From: Mycolicibacterium vaccae NBRC 14118 = CIP 105934
GTDB lineage: Bacteria > Actinomycetota > Actinomycetes > Mycobacteriales > Mycobacteriaceae
NCBI RefSeq assembly: GCF_001552715.1
Contig: NZ_BCRS01000023.1
Span: forward strand, 1-46,265
Reading direction: 5' to 3'
DNA length: 46,265 nucleotides
Every line of letters begins with the position of its first letter. Position 1 is the first letter of the stretch. Below the pieces are notes generated by a model. The model was not told the origin of the DNA. It saw nothing but the letters and a program-made list of their open reading frames with translations, and did no database searches. Made by a program: the position numbers and the translations under genes. Below are positions 24,910 to 32,933 of this stretch, piece by piece.

Positions 24910-26088
24910 TCATCCGCGTGGCAGCCCCAGTGCCCGCTCGGCGATCACGTTGCGCAGCACCTCGTTGGTGCCGCCGGCGATGGTGAACGCACGTGCGTAG
25001 AGGAAGCCGTCCTGCCACCATCCGTCGTCCCACACACCCGGGTCCCCCTCCACCCGGATGCCGTCATGGCCCTGCAGCTCGAATCCGAATTCGTGCAGCG
25101 CCAGGTTGATTTCGCTGAACAGGATCTTCGACACCGGCGCGTCGCCGACGTCGCCCGTGCCGTGCAGGGACCTGCTGTCGCCGAATGCCGAGACCAGCGC
25201 GTTGACGTGGACGTCGGCGGCCAGCTTGCCGATAGCCTGACGGATGTCGTCGCGGTCGATCGCGGGGCATCCGTCACGGCTGATCTCGGTCGCCAGCCGT
25301 ACGAGCCTGTCCAGTGCGCCGAACAGCGACGCACCGCCTCCCGCGCTGGAACGCTCGTGCGCCAGGCTCGCGGTGGTCACCGCCCAGCCCCGGTTGACCT
25401 CGCCGATGACCCGGTCGGCCGGGATGCGCACGGTGTCCAGGAAGACCTCGTTGAAGTCCGAGGTGCCGGTGATCTCCCGCAGCGGCCGCACGGTGACGCC
25501 CGGCGTCTTCATGTCCAGTGCGAACGCGGTGATGCCTGCGTGTTTGGGCGCGTCGGCGTCGGTGCGGGCCAACAGGTAACCCCAGTCAGCGTGCTGACCG
25601 TTGGTCGTCCAGACCTTCTGCCCGTCCACGACGTACTCGCCGCCGTCCAGGCGGGCCCTCGTGCGCAGACTCGCGAGGTCGCTGCCCGCGTCGGGCTCGC
25701 TGAACAGCTGACACCAGATGTGCTCGCCCGACCGGATCCGCGGCAGGAAGAAGTCCTTCTGCTCGGTGCTGCCCGAAGCGATGATCGCCCCTGCCGCAAG
25801 CAATCCGCCGCCCACCGGGCCCGCCGCGGCCGCCCGGACCAACTCGTCGGCGACCACCGACTCGTGGAGAGGATGCGGATCGGCCAGGCCGCCGTACTCG
25901 ACGGGCCAGTTCACTCCCAGCAACTGTTCGGCGAACAACAGCCCGGTCCATTCCCGCAGCGCGGGCACCTCGTCCGGCTCGGGCGCGCGGACACCGGTGC
26001 GGGCCTGCCTCGGCGGCGCGTGGCGGGCCGCCAGATCGCGGACACGTTCTCGCAGTGCGCCCAGTCCCGCGTCCTGAGTGAGTTGCAA
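24910..26088 (-). CDS. Acyl-CoA dehydrogenase, FadE type, probable catalytic partner (about 392 aa)
   Basis: FAD acyl-CoA dehydrogenase. Visible are FSEPDAGSDLASLRT and DGQKVWTTNGQHADWGYLLAR (FAD/substrate domain) and the C-terminal GGTNEVLRNVIAERALG. The C-terminal catalytic position of MCAD-type enzymes is Gly, but LAHERSSAGG supplies a Glu (codon 25354-25356) at the place used by isovaleryl-CoA dehydrogenase-type members. The region normally carrying the QFG...FQ FAD contact is degenerate. TTG 26088 is preferred since GGAGGA lies 4 nt upstream; TTG 26115 gives a nine-residue longer form without a ribosome-binding site. Likely heteromer with the divergent dehydrogenase at 26206. Confidence 0.9.
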   Translation of the reverse strand: MQLTQDAGLGALRERVRDLAARHAPPRQARTGVRAPEPDEVPALREWTGLLFAEQLLGVNWPVEYGGLADPHPLHESVVADELVRAAAAGPVGGGLLAAGAIIASGSTEQKDFFLPRIRSGEHIWCQLFSEPDAGSDLASLRTRARLDGGEYVVDGQKVWTTNGQHADWGYLLARTDADAPKHAGITAFALDMKTPGVTVRPLREITGTSDFNEVFLDTVRIPADRVIGEVNRGWAVTTASLAHERSSAGGGASLFGALDRLVRLATEISRDGCPAIDRDDIRQAIGKLAADVHVNALVSAFGDSRSLHGTGDVGDAPVSKILFSEINLALHEFGFELQGHDGIRVEGDPGVWDDGWWQDGFLYARAFTIAGGTNEVLRNVIAERALGLPRG

Positions 26089-26127
26089 AGCGTCCTCCGC
26101 TGTCTGATCCCGCAAGCCTGATTGAGC

Positions 26128-26144
26128 TTAATCAGTATCCTGTA
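26128..26144 (-). promoter_or_regulatory. Shared 17-bp element (site 5) between divergent acyl-CoA dehydrogenases
   Basis: Minus strand reads TACAGGATACTGATTAA, the closest to the consensus of all five sites. On the plus strand it gives TATCCT at 26136-26141, a plausible -10 for the dehydrogenase starting at 26206. It lies 40 nt from the TTG of the minus-strand operon that includes yrbE-mce, so one bound regulator could control both directions. Confidence 0.52.
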
Positions 26145-26193
26145 TCTTTGTGAAGGGTTTCGCGGCCCCGACCCCGATCACCTCCTCCCAGTT

Positions 26194-26199
26194 AAGGAG
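26194..26199 (+). promoter_or_regulatory. Ribosome-binding site fixing the GTG start at 26206
   Basis: AAGGAG ends 6 nt before GTG 26206 and settles that start over the open frame reaching back to 26122. Confidence 0.7.
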
Positions 26200-26205
26200 C
26201 GGCCT

Positions 26206-27336
26206 GTGAACTTCGAGCTCACCGAGGAACAACGAGGGTTGGTCGATTCCACCCGTGCGCTGCTGACCAAGCTCGCGTCGGTGGACAGAGCCCGCGGCCT
26301 GCTCGACGGCGCCGACGGGTTCGACACCGAACTGTGGGGCCGCGGCGCCGATCTCGGCTGGTCCGCACTGGGGATCGCCGAGAGCGACGGCGGCCTCGGA
26401 CAACGCCCCATCGACCTGGCGCTCGTGGCCGTCGAACTGGGGTACGGCCTGGCCGCCACGCCCTTCATCCCCGTCGTCGTCTCCGCGGACGCGGTGAGCC
26501 GGTCGGACGTCGGCGACAAAGACAAGGTGCTGCAGGCGATCTCCGAAGGGTCGATGATCGCCGCGTGGGCCTATGCGGAGTTCGGCCAGTCCTGGGGGGC
26601 GATGGGCGTGGGTATGGGCACCGTCGCGCGTCGCCACGACGGCGGCTACCTGCTCAACGGCGCGAAGGTGTCGGTACAGGACGCCGATGCGGCTCACCTG
26701 CTGCTCGTCGACGCCGTCCTCGACGGTGCGCCGGCCCGGTTCCTGGTGCCCGCGGACAGCGCCGGGGTGCGCATCGACCGACAACGCACCCTCGATGTGA
26801 CCCGGAGTTACTGCGACGTCGTTTTCGACGACGTGGCGGTCGACGGCGCCGCACTGTGCGCGGCCGGCGAGCGGGCCCTACAGTCGCTCACCGCATCGAT
26901 GCGTCTGCACACCGTGCTGTTGTGCGCCGAACTCGTCGGCATCGGGCAACGACTGCTCGCGATGACCGTCGACTACGTCAAGGAGCGGGTCCAGTTCGGC
27001 CGCCCCGTCGGCAGCTTCCAGGCCGTCAAACACAAGTGCGCCGGCATGCGGATCTGGGTGCAGGCCAGTACCGCCGCGGCCTACCACGCCGCGATGGCGC
27101 TCGACGGCGACCCACTGGACGCCGACCGTGCGGTCAGCGTCGCCAAGGCGTATGTCTCCGACGCCGCGGGCCGGATCGCCGGGGAGGCGCTGCAACTGCA
27201 CGGCGGCCTCGGTTTCACCTGGGAGCACGACCTGCACCTGTTCCTGAGGCGGGCACGCACGGACGCGCTGCTCTCGGGTGACACCCGCTTCCACCGCGAA
27301 CGACTCTGCCACCTACTGGAATCGGCGCAGGCGTAA
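26206..27336 (+). CDS. Acyl-CoA dehydrogenase, FadE type, FAD-contact partner (376 aa)
   Basis: Shorter acyl-CoA dehydrogenase. It carries the FAD-binding KERVQFGRPVGSFQAVKH and QLHGGLGFTWEHDLHLFLRR signatures, but neither usual catalytic Glu: the helix position reads ASMRLHTVL and the C-terminal position lies in LLSGDTRFH. Its divergent partner has the reverse pattern. This complementarity is known for mycobacterial heterotetrameric FadE pairs (ChsE types), where active sites form at the interface. GTG 26206 has an AAGGAG site. It ends 6 nt before the convergent TAXI receptor gene. Confidence 0.9.
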   Translation: MNFELTEEQRGLVDSTRALLTKLASVDRARGLLDGADGFDTELWGRGADLGWSALGIAESDGGLGQRPIDLALVAVELGYGLAATPFIPVVVSADAVSRSDVGDKDKVLQAISEGSMIAAWAYAEFGQSWGAMGVGMGTVARRHDGGYLLNGAKVSVQDADAAHLLLVDAVLDGAPARFLVPADSAGVRIDRQRTLDVTRSYCDVVFDDVAVDGAALCAAGERALQSLTASMRLHTVLLCAELVGIGQRLLAMTVDYVKERVQFGRPVGSFQAVKHKCAGMRIWVQASTAAAYHAAMALDGDPLDADRAVSVAKAYVSDAAGRIAGEALQLHGGLGFTWEHDLHLFLRRARTDALLSGDTRFHRERLCHLLESAQA

Positions 27337-27342
27337 CCGGGT

Positions 27343-28362
27343 TCAGCCCGCCGCACCGAGCTGGTCCAGCGCGTGCACGGCGCCGCGGTTCAGCGGCACC
27401 GGGTCCGTGTCACGCGCGGTCTGCAGACTGATGCCCTTGGCCGCGGCGACCGCCTGCTCGAGTTGCGGCTTCCTGTCGAACAGCGTCCTGGTCAGCACGC
27501 AGGCCAGGTTCGCGTCCAGGTCGTCACGCACCAGCAGCATGTTCGCCACGACGATGGTCTTGACGTCGCCGGGCAGCTGGTAGGTCGCGGCGGGGATGAC
27601 CCCCTCCTCGTAGGCGGGGCTGATCTCGGCCATCCTGGCCAGCTGCGGGGTGATGTCGAGGAAGACCACCTCGTTTCGCGAGGTGGTGAGCAGATCGGTG
27701 ATCCCCGGCGTGGGCAGACCGCCGGACCAGAACAGCGCGTCGATGGAGCCGTCCTTCATGCCGTCCACGGTCTTGGTGAGATCGAGGCGCTGGGCGGCGA
27801 CATCGACGGCCGGGTCCAGTCCGGCCGATTCCAGCAACCGGTTGGCGATGACCTCGGTGCCCGACCCCGGTGAGCCGGTCGAGACCCGCTTGCCGCGCAT
27901 GTCCGCGATCGAGGCGATGCCGCTGCCGGTGCGCACGATCACCTGGGTGTAGTTCGGGTAGATACGTGAGATCGCCTGCACGGGCTGCTTTTCCCCGTCG
28001 AAGCTGCCCGTGCCCTCGACGGCGTCGGCGGCGGTGTCGGCCAGCGAGAAGGCCACCTGATAGCTGCCACCGACGAGTTGCTGGATGTTCTGCACCGAGG
28101 CGCCGGTCTCCGCGGCAGTGGCCTTGACCGTGCCGTCGGTGGCCGCCGAGATCTGCTCGGCGTAGGCGTTGCCGAGCGAGAAGTACACCCCCGTCGAGTT
28201 GCCCGTCGCGATGCTGACCCGGGTGTCCGCGCCGACCTCGCAGGTGATTTCGCCACCGGAGTCGGCGGTGGGGGTGTCCTGGCGGCCGCCGCAACCGGCC
28301 GTCGCGGTCGCGGCACACACCACTGCCGCGAGCGCGGCCAAGGTCCTGGTCGCACGTCTCAT
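27343..28362 (-). CDS. TRAP transporter TAXI-family solute receptor, lipoprotein (339 aa)
   Basis: Extracytoplasmic binding protein of a TRAP-TAXI transporter. Lipoprotein signal peptide with TAGC and lipidated Cys24. The mature domain begins with SIATGNSTGVYFSLGNAYA, the hallmark TAXI opening (GGTGGxYYPxG-like), followed by GASVQNIQQLVGGSYQVAF, MRGKRVSTGSPGSGTEV and FWSGGLPTPGITDLL. ATG 28362 follows AGAGGAGACGGAC and overlaps the permease stop (ATGA), so permease and receptor form one operon. Substrate (commonly organic acids) not predictable. Confidence 0.93.
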   Translation of the reverse strand: MRRATRTLAALAAVVCAATATAGCGGRQDTPTADSGGEITCEVGADTRVSIATGNSTGVYFSLGNAYAEQISAATDGTVKATAAETGASVQNIQQLVGGSYQVAFSLADTAADAVEGTGSFDGEKQPVQAISRIYPNYTQVIVRTGSGIASIADMRGKRVSTGSPGSGTEVIANRLLESAGLDPAVDVAAQRLDLTKTVDGMKDGSIDALFWSGGLPTPGITDLLTTSRNEVVFLDITPQLARMAEISPAYEEGVIPAATYQLPGDVKTIVVANMLLVRDDLDANLACVLTRTLFDRKPQLEQAVAAAKGISLQTARDTDPVPLNRGAVHALDQLGAAG

Positions 28363-30386
28363 GTCCGTCTCCTCTTGTCGGTGATGAAGGTCAGCGCGAC
28401 TGCACCGAGCAGACACGCCAGCCCCGCCGCGATCGTGACGGGGTGCAGGAACAGCAGCAGCAGCGCGCCGAGTGCGCTGAGCGAGCGCGCAACCGGGCCC
28501 AGCGCACCGACTCCGAGGGCCCAGCCACCCGCCGCGAACGACAGCGCCACGATGCCGGCACACGCCGCGGCGGAGGCCCACAGCACACCGACCACCGGAC
28601 CGCGCCCCAGCAGGTATTCGCCCGGCGTGGTCAACACGAACGCGATCGGCACCAGGAACGCCGGCGCGGCGTACCGCAGTGCCTGCCACATCGTGGGGAT
28701 CGCCTGACCACCGGTGACCGCCGACGCGCCGACGGCCGCCAGTGCGGTCGGCGGGGTGACCTCGGAGAGCACCGAGTAGTAGAAGACGAACATGGCGGCC
28801 GCCGGCGCGGGCACGTCGAGCGCGAGCAGGGCGGGCCCGATGATGACCCAACCGATCACGAACGACGCCGTCACCGGTATCGCGAGCCCGAGAAGGGCCA
28901 GCGCCACCGCGGCGAAGACAGCCGTCAGCGCCAGGATCACGGTCCGGTTGTCGCTGAGCGAGTCCACCCCGCCCACCAGAACTGATGAGAACTGGGATCC
29001 GAGACCGGTTTTCGTCGTCATCGCGGTGATGACGCCGGCGGCGGCGCAGACCGCGACGACCGGAAGCACCCCGCGGACCCCGGTGCTCAACGCCTCGAAG
29101 AGACGGCGCGGGGTCAACCGGCCCCGCCGGTCGAGGAAGCTCAGCACGAACGCCAGCACGGTCGCGTAGACCACCGCCCTGGTGGCCGACATCCCCATCG
29201 CCAGAAACACCACGATGGCGATCATCGATGCGAAGTGATACCCGAACCGGCCCAACAACTTCCACGCGGATTCGGTACCGAGGTGCGCCGGTTTCATGCC
29301 GAAGCGGCGGGCATCGATCTCGACGGCCAGCAGGATGCCCAGGTAGTACAGGACGGTCGGGATCATCGCCCACCCGAGCACTGTCAGGTAGGAGACCTCG
29401 AGGTACTCGGCGACGATGAACGCCGCCGCTCCCAACGTGGGCGGCGACAGCAGCGCGCCGACCCCCGCCGCGGCGAGCACACCGCCGGCACGTTCGGGGG
29501 TATAGCCGGCGCGCCTCATGATCGGCCAGGTGATCGCCCCGACGGTGACCGCGGTCGCGGTGCCCGAACCGGAGACGGTGCCGAGCAGAAGCCCCGAAGC
29601 GACGGTGGTGCGGCCCGCGGCGCTGCGCGAGCGCCGGAACGCCGCGACCGACAGGTCGACGAAGAACTTGGCGCCGCCGGACAGTTCGAGCACGGCGCCG
29701 TAGATGGTGAACAGCACGATGTAGGTGGCCGCCACATCGAGTGGGGTGCCGAAGAACCCGCTGCCCGAGTTGTACAGCGCGTCGACGATCTGGTCGAAAT
29801 CCAGACCCGCGTGGCCGATCGCCCACCCCTGAGGCAGCAGCCCGCCGTAATAGCCGTAAGCCAGGAACAGGCCGCACACGACCGGCAGCGCCCACCCGGT
29901 GGTCCTGCGGCAGGCCTCGAGGATGAGGATCAGCAGCAGGGCGCCCATTGCGATGTCGGTGGGCACGAGCATGCCCTGCCGATCGAGGAACGCGTTGTAC
30001 CCGCCGCCGCCGGCGCCGATCCGGACCGGAAGGATCGGATACAGGCAGACCAGCAGCGTGACCGCGGCCAGCGCCCAGTCGAGTGCCCCCGGCCGGTCCC
30101 GCGGGTCGAGCCGTCCGCCCCAGCCGGACCGGTAGACCAGGTACACCAACGGCAGGGAGCCGGCCAGGAACACGATCAGGTAGTACTGGCTGCCCTGCGA
30201 CAGCGGCCGGAAGACCTGCCCGATGGTCAGCAGCGCCACCGCGAACGCCACACCGGCGACCAGCCGCCGGGTCCAGCCGGACAGCTCGCGGCCCGGCTTC
30301 TCCTGATCGTCGACCTGGAGCGCCGCAGGCGGCGTGGCAACCACCGTCGGCGGGTTGCCCGGCTCCGTTGCTGAGCTCCGGTCCAT
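28359..30386 (-). CDS. TRAP-TAXI transporter fused permease, DctQM type (675 aa)
   Basis: Single polypeptide with about 16-18 hydrophobic helices combining the small (Q) and large (M) TRAP subunits, the usual form for TAXI systems. Recognisable stretches are FFGTPLDVAATYIVLFTIYG, GLLLGTVSGSGTATAVTVG and LSPPTLGAAAFIVAEYL, conserved in DctM/TRAP permeases, and LSEVTPPTALAA near the C-terminus. N-terminal 35 residues are soluble. It uses an ion gradient rather than ATP. ATG 30386 is first in the two-gene operon, facing away from the DUF1214 gene. TRAP transporters are uncommon in mycobacteria, so recent gain is possible, though base composition looks like the neighbours. Confidence 0.94.
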   Translation of the reverse strand: MDRSSATEPGNPPTVVATPPAALQVDDQEKPGRELSGWTRRLVAGVAFAVALLTIGQVFRPLSQGSQYYLIVFLAGSLPLVYLVYRSGWGGRLDPRDRPGALDWALAAVTLLVCLYPILPVRIGAGGGGYNAFLDRQGMLVPTDIAMGALLLILILEACRRTTGWALPVVCGLFLAYGYYGGLLPQGWAIGHAGLDFDQIVDALYNSGSGFFGTPLDVAATYIVLFTIYGAVLELSGGAKFFVDLSVAAFRRSRSAAGRTTVASGLLLGTVSGSGTATAVTVGAITWPIMRRAGYTPERAGGVLAAAGVGALLSPPTLGAAAFIVAEYLEVSYLTVLGWAMIPTVLYYLGILLAVEIDARRFGMKPAHLGTESAWKLLGRFGYHFASMIAIVVFLAMGMSATRAVVYATVLAFVLSFLDRRGRLTPRRLFEALSTGVRGVLPVVAVCAAAGVITAMTTKTGLGSQFSSVLVGGVDSLSDNRTVILALTAVFAAVALALLGLAIPVTASFVIGWVIIGPALLALDVPAPAAAMFVFYYSVLSEVTPPTALAAVGASAVTGGQAIPTMWQALRYAAPAFLVPIAFVLTTPGEYLLGRGPVVGVLWASAAACAGIVALSFAAGGWALGVGALGPVARSLSALGALLLLFLHPVTIAAGLACLLGAVALTFITDKRRRT

Positions 30387-30445
30387 TGCATGCAGACGTT
30401 ATGCCCCGAACACGGTGTCTGGACCAGAATCTCGCAATCGCTGCG

Positions 30446-30488
30446 CGGAACCGGAGTCAGCGCGACGTCGTTGACACCTCCGGCTCCG
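30446..30488. repeat. Inverted repeat in the TRAP/DUF1214 divergent intergenic region
   Basis: CGGAACCGGAG (30446-30456) and CTCCGGCTCCG (30478-30488) are inverted with one mismatch over 11 bases, spaced by 21 nt. It sits between two divergent start codons, so it may be an operator or mRNA hairpin; no poly-T follows to suggest a terminator. Confidence 0.45.
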
Positions 30489-30548
30489 TCGAGAACACTC
30501 GTTTCCCATGCTGGAAGGCGCCGGGCACCGTCAGGACGTGAGCGCCCG

Positions 30549-31619
30549 GTGACCGCCGAGGCGTGGGCGAGCCTGGTGGACGGCCTGGCGAGCGCAGGGC
30601 GGCACCTCGAGGAATCCACCGCCGCCCTCGACCCGCAGGAGCGCGCCGACGGCTACCGTGCGCTGCTGCGTGCGGCGAACAATCTGTTCGGCCGCTTCGA
30701 GACCGACCCGGAGGCGCCGGAGCTGGTGCCGTTCAACGGTTGGCGGCAGAAGTTCTTTCTGGACAACCCCGATTACCGGTACTGGATCGCCGACATCTCC
30801 GGCCGGCACGAGTACCGGCTCGCCGGCAACATCGGCGACTCGGTCTACCAGTCGATCACGGTCTACACCGGACGCGGGGTGGCCGACGCGGCGGCGGTGG
30901 CACGCATCGACTCCGACGGACTCGACGTCGACGACGATGGCGAGTTTACCCTGACGCTGTCCCCCGACCGGCGCCCGTCACCGTCGCACCTGCACCTGCC
31001 TGCCGAGGCGACCTCGGTGTGGGTCCGCTACGTCCATGACCGGTCCCGACCCGCCGACGAAGGCGACTGCCGGATCACCCGCTGCGGGGCACCCGACCGT
31101 GTACCGGTGCCCGATGCTGCGGAGTTCGCCCGTGACCTGGCGAAGCTGGGAAAGGTTCTCGCGCAGGTGCCGGCGGTGTTCGAGTTGTCGACGGCGCGGG
31201 ACATCAAGTCGCCCAACTCTGTTCGGCACTGGTCGGCGATGACGGGCGGTGCGGCCTTCACCGAGCCGGGTATCCACTACCTGCGCGGCGCATGGGAACT
31301 GGGCCCCGGTGAGGCACTGGTGGTGGAAGGCCCGCTGGTGGACTGCCGGCACTGGAACATCGTGCTGTACAGCAGGTTCCTGAATTCGCTCGACTACCGG
31401 CACCGGACGGTGTCCCGGACCGGCGCCGGCGCCCACACCGCCGGCGGCGCATACCGTTTCGTCCTGGCCGCCCGGGATCCCGGCATCGCCGGATACGACT
31501 GGCTCGACACCGAGGGCCGGAATTTCGGGGTGTTCGTCATGCGCTTCCTGCAGCCTTGCGGCACTCCCGAACTTCCCTCGGTGCGCAGCGTACCGATCGC
31601 CGACCTCGGGCCGACGTGA
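30549..31619 (+). CDS. DUF1214 domain-containing protein (356 aa)
   Basis: The C-terminal about 110 residues carry the DUF1214 signature: LGPGEALVVEGPLVDCRHWN, then AYRFVLAARDPGIAGYDWLDTEG and FVMRFLQP. The N-terminal region (about 25-170) includes FNGWRQKFFLDNPDYRYW and a beta-rich part. No signal peptide. The start is inferred as GTG 30549 since the only earlier in-frame reading begins in non-conserved sequence. Its stop overlaps the sulfotransferase start (GTGA), so the two are co-translated. The function of DUF1214 proteins is not established; the pairing with a sulfotransferase recurs as a gene arrangement in mycobacteria as I recall, without certainty. Confidence 0.83.
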   Translation: MTAEAWASLVDGLASAGRHLEESTAALDPQERADGYRALLRAANNLFGRFETDPEAPELVPFNGWRQKFFLDNPDYRYWIADISGRHEYRLAGNIGDSVYQSITVYTGRGVADAAAVARIDSDGLDVDDDGEFTLTLSPDRRPSPSHLHLPAEATSVWVRYVHDRSRPADEGDCRITRCGAPDRVPVPDAAEFARDLAKLGKVLAQVPAVFELSTARDIKSPNSVRHWSAMTGGAAFTEPGIHYLRGAWELGPGEALVVEGPLVDCRHWNIVLYSRFLNSLDYRHRTVSRTGAGAHTAGGAYRFVLAARDPGIAGYDWLDTEGRNFGVFVMRFLQPCGTPELPSVRSVPIADLGPT

Positions 31620-32830
31620 GCTGGCAACCGCCCCCTCGCTCGGCAGCCGCGCGCGAGATCTACTGCGCCGCAGAGCAGGACCGAATCGACCGGCCCCACC
31701 GCTACACGCTCGACCCCGAGTCCGTCCTCGACCGCATCGCCGCACGCGGCGAGGTGGCACCTGAGGAGTTCGCGGCCGGCTGGCGAGAAGGCCTGGAGAT
31801 GTTTCTGGCCTCGGCGCAGCACGAGGGCCGGCTCAACGCCGTCGGAATCCGCACGGCGATGGCCACCGCGCTGGGCAGGCTCACCGCCGGTGCGACGATC
31901 CGCCGGTGCCACCTGCACCACCCGGACGCAGGCGACAACGCGGTCCGCTCCCCCATCGTCATCACCGGCGGCTGGCGGACCGGCACCACGTTCCTGTTCC
32001 GGCTGCTCGGAAGCGATCCGCGACTGCACGCTCCCCTGCCCGCGGAACTCGTTGCGCCGTGGGCGTTCACGAAGTCGGCACCGCAGGAGCCGAAGAAGGT
32101 GACCGCGGCCCGGACCTCGATGCTGCACACCCTCAACCCCGCCATGGCGGTCGTCCATCCGTCGGGACCCGACCTCCCGGAGGAATGCGTGCTGGCGATG
32201 GGCACCGATATGCGCAACTGGGGGTTCACGTCGATGTTCCGGGTGCCGTCGTACGCCGACTGGCTCGGCGTCGAGGACTTCGCCGAATCCTATGCCCGGT
32301 ACCGGGAGATCCTTCAACTGCTCGAACTCGGCGACCACCGGCGGTTCGCGCTCAAGGCGCCGGCCCACACCGCCGAACTCGACCACGTCGCTTCGACATT
32401 TCCGGGCGCCGTGGTGATCCAGATCCACCGGGACATCGTCACCACGATCGCGTCCGGGGCCAGCCTGTTCGCCGTGTACCAGTCGACCTACAGCGACACC
32501 GTGGATCCGCTCGATGTCGGCCGCAGGCAGATCGAGCAGAGCGAACGCTGGTTCCGACGCGCCGCCGCGTTCCGGTCGTCGCCGCGCCGCGAGCAGGTCA
32601 CCCTCGTCGACGTCGCCTACCGCGATCTCGTCGACCGACCCGAAGCCGTGCTGGCGACGATCTACGCCGCGGCGGACATGCCGCCGCCGACGGACCTCAA
32701 GCGCTTCGTCGCCGACTACCACCGCGTCCACCCCGGGGATGGGCACGGCGGCCACCGCTACACGCCGCACGACTTCGGCCTCGATCCCGCGGAGTTGCGG
32801 GAGCGCTTCTCGTTCCTGCCCCACGACTGA
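31616..32830 (+). CDS. Sulfotransferase-family protein (404 aa)
   Basis: PAPS-dependent sulfotransferase-like protein. The 5'-phosphosulfate loop is ITGGWRTGTTFLFRLLG near residues 117-133, with HAPLPAELVAPW after it; the 3'-phosphate-binding region is consistent with IQIHRDIVTTIASGASLF near 270-290. Similar proteins in mycobacteria sulfate or act on lipids and polyketide-like compounds, but many remain uncharacterised. GTG 31616 overlaps the DUF1214 stop. Ends 103 nt before the PrimPol gene. Confidence 0.88.
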   Translation: MSWQPPPRSAAAREIYCAAEQDRIDRPHRYTLDPESVLDRIAARGEVAPEEFAAGWREGLEMFLASAQHEGRLNAVGIRTAMATALGRLTAGATIRRCHLHHPDAGDNAVRSPIVITGGWRTGTTFLFRLLGSDPRLHAPLPAELVAPWAFTKSAPQEPKKVTAARTSMLHTLNPAMAVVHPSGPDLPEECVLAMGTDMRNWGFTSMFRVPSYADWLGVEDFAESYARYREILQLLELGDHRRFALKAPAHTAELDHVASTFPGAVVIQIHRDIVTTIASGASLFAVYQSTYSDTVDPLDVGRRQIEQSERWFRRAAAFRSSPRREQVTLVDVAYRDLVDRPEAVLATIYAAADMPPPTDLKRFVADYHRVHPGDGHGGHRYTPHDFGLDPAELRERFSFLPHD

Positions 32831-32933
32831 CGAGAACCGCTGGCGGGGAACCGGACACGGCATCGATCCGCGAAAGCACATCCCGGCAGCGGATTTGAAT
32901 GCCGTTTGGGCGCTGCGCCTCTAGGCTGGACCG

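Noticed and set aside
26136..26141. TATCCT as simply a sigma-A -10 explaining the shared element
   Set aside because: It works for sites 3 and 5 in one direction, but the element has the opposite orientation relative to the gene at other sites and the match extends to 12-14 bases, so a -10 alone does not explain it.
28363..29895. 850-aa reading joining the TAXI receptor frame with sequence inside the permease
   Set aside because: The upstream part is an off-frame shadow of the permease; the signal peptide begins at ATG 28362.
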